Assembly: GCA_029261795.1 (NCBI GenBank)
Contig: JAJDAP010000072.1
Span: forward strand, 1-64,000
Length of the DNA: 64,000 bases
DNA from: Deltaproteobacteria bacterium
GTDB taxonomy: Bacteria > Myxococcota_A > UBA9160 > UBA6930
Direction: 5' to 3'
A model generated the notes under the pieces. That model saw nothing but the letters and a program-made list of their open reading frames with translations. It did not search any database and was not told the origin of the DNA. This document shows, piece after piece, positions 62,978-64,000 of this stretch. How positions within the stretch are numbered: position 1 is the first letter of the stretch; every line of letters starts with the position of its first letter. Both the position numbers and the translations under genes were made by a program.

Positions 62978-64000
62978 GCCTCCGCTTCGAATTCGCAGAG
63001 CCCGGAGTCGCGGACGCGATCGAAGCCTGGTTCGCCGGCGACAACCCCGAGACCGTCCTTCGCGACAACATCCGGCGACGCATCGTGCGAATCGAATCCG
63101 CCAGCGGGCCGTTGCTGCTGAAACAATTCCGTGTCGCCAGCGGCCGCCACCGTACGCGGGAGACGCTGAAGGCCCTGATCGGCGCGAGCCCGGCTGCAAA
63201 GGAAGCGCGTGCCTTGCGCCGCCTGACGGCAGCCGAGGCGCCGGTGCCGAAACCGTTGGCGCTCGGCCGGCTCCCGGACGGCGATCGCCTGCTCGCGCTC
63301 CCCTTCATCGAGGGTTCGAGCGCCGAAGAAGTTCTCGCCAGCTCCGACCCCGCGGCCCGGCGCCGCGCCTTCGCAGAACTGGGGAACGCGGTCCGGGCGT
63401 TCCACGCGACCGGCACCGTGCACCGGGATCTCCACCACGGCAACGTGCGATTCGCGCCTGATCGGGTGGTGCTGGTCGATCTCCAGAACGCGCGGCCAGG
63501 GCGAGGCCTCGATGCCAGGCTTCGCGATCTGGCGTTCCTGCTCTTCTCGTTTCGGGGCCGGATCGACGCCCAGGAACGCGACGTCATCACTCAGGCTGCG
63601 TTGGGCGCTACAGCCGCGAGCACGGCCGAACGCCTGGAAACGCTGATTCGCGAACGCGCCCGCCGCTACGGAGCGAGCCGAACCCGGCGCGCGATGCGCC
63701 CGGGCCGACGCTTTGCACCCTGGCAGCGAAGCTCGGGCTCCGGCCTTCGCCAACGACAGCTCGAACCCGAACGCCTCGAAGGCTGGCTCGTCGCCCACCA
63801 GAATGGCACCGGTGCCTCGTTCCCGATCAAGCGCGAAGGTCGGGTCTCGATCAGTCGCGTGGAAGATCCCGAGGGCAGTGTCGTGGTCAAGGAAACCGGC
63901 GTTGGCCTGGGACGCGCGCTGGCGGATCGCGTACGGGGCTCCGCGGGACGCCGGGCCTGGCGGGCCGGCCACGGACTGTTGGCGCGGGGGATCCCGGCCG
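62974..64000 (+). CDS. LPS-core kinase-like protein (WaaP/Kdo kinase type), partial at window edge
   Basis: Frame open from GTG 62974 to the window end (342 codons). Kinase landmarks are IESASGPLLLKQFR (Lys), HRDLHHGNVRFA near 150 and VLVDLQN near 165, as in WaaP-type small-molecule kinases. Near residue 295 a second motif set begins (ISRVEDPEGSVVVKETG, GRRAWRAGHGLLARGIP) resembling the start of another kinase lobe. It may phosphorylate LPS core sugars. The rest lies outside the window. Confidence 0.82.
   Translation, partial: MSLRFEFAEPGVADAIEAWFAGDNPETVLRDNIRRRIVRIESASGPLLLKQFRVASGRHRTRETLKALIGASPAAKEARALRRLTAAEAPVPKPLALGRLPDGDRLLALPFIEGSSAEEVLASSDPAARRRAFAELGNAVRAFHATGTVHRDLHHGNVRFAPDRVVLVDLQNARPGRGLDARLRDLAFLLFSFRGRIDAQERDVITQAALGATAASTAERLETLIRERARRYGASRTRRAMRPGRRFAPWQRSSGSGLRQRQLEPERLEGWLVAHQNGTGASFPIKREGRVSISRVEDPEGSVVVKETGVGLGRALADRVRGSAGRRAWRAGHGLLARGIPA

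Noticed and set aside
1-64000. CRISPR array or cas genes
   Set aside because: No regularly spaced repeats of 25-40 bp and no Cas-like protein were seen anywhere.

Overview
The window is high-GC, densely coded bacterial chromosome of deltaproteobacterial/Myxococcota-like character. Pointers are a bactofilin, an FHA-DUF4388 protein, a PilZ protein, an RpoH-type sigma factor, a Gld-type ABC cluster, and a lipid-leaning catabolic set (thiolase, enoyl-CoA hydratase, P450, MaoC hydratase, amidohydrolase, 2-hydroxychromene-2-carboxylate isomerase-like proteins). The phylum is inferred from gene content and was not tested with a marker tree.

Layout. 0-10.3 kb: a REP-type transposase cut by the window edge, an rRNA uracil methyltransferase, a thiolase, two tandem DsbA-fold isomerase-like proteins, a DUF3604 protein, a CLC channel and an enoyl-CoA hydratase. 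10.5-13.3 kb: a three-gene operon holding an SCP2-like protein, a ferritin-fold protein that has lost every diiron ligand, and its colinear paralogue that keeps all of them. 13.4-18.9 kb: accessory DNA with two nucleotidyltransferase modules and a NrtR-SPFH-NAD kinase-like operon behind a well-formed operator-promoter. 18.9-28.8 kb: a segment bounded by a 25-bp direct repeat of the ssrA 3' end, so probably an old integrated island. It holds decayed genes (arginase, acyl-CoA dehydrogenase, LuxR, IS3) mixed with intact ones (amidohydrolase, MaoC, PQQ propeller, sulfatase, ArsR-SRPBCC). A decayed FAD oxidoreductase lies just outside it.

28.8-64 kb is mostly core genome: ssrA (tmRNA) and smpB 2.6 kb apart, a P450, panB-panC-panD with a structured leader, then a long reverse-strand run tolQ-tolR-tolA-tolB-cpoB-dksA-tsaD-rsmA-PilZ. 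After this come pepA, a cytochrome c, rpoH, acylphosphatase, FHA-DUF4388, a metallopeptidase, moaB and a moaD-moaE fusion, NifU, bactofilin, and holB-metG-tatD-inositol monophosphatase. The end holds a Gld-type ABC cluster led by a broken tetR and an LPS-core glycosyltransferase/kinase pair running off the edge.

The strongest candidates for something undescribed are the SCP2/ligandless/diiron operon (10566-13260), the NrtR-SPFH-NAD kinase operon with its operator (14623-17392), and the structured element upstream of panB (34603-34693).
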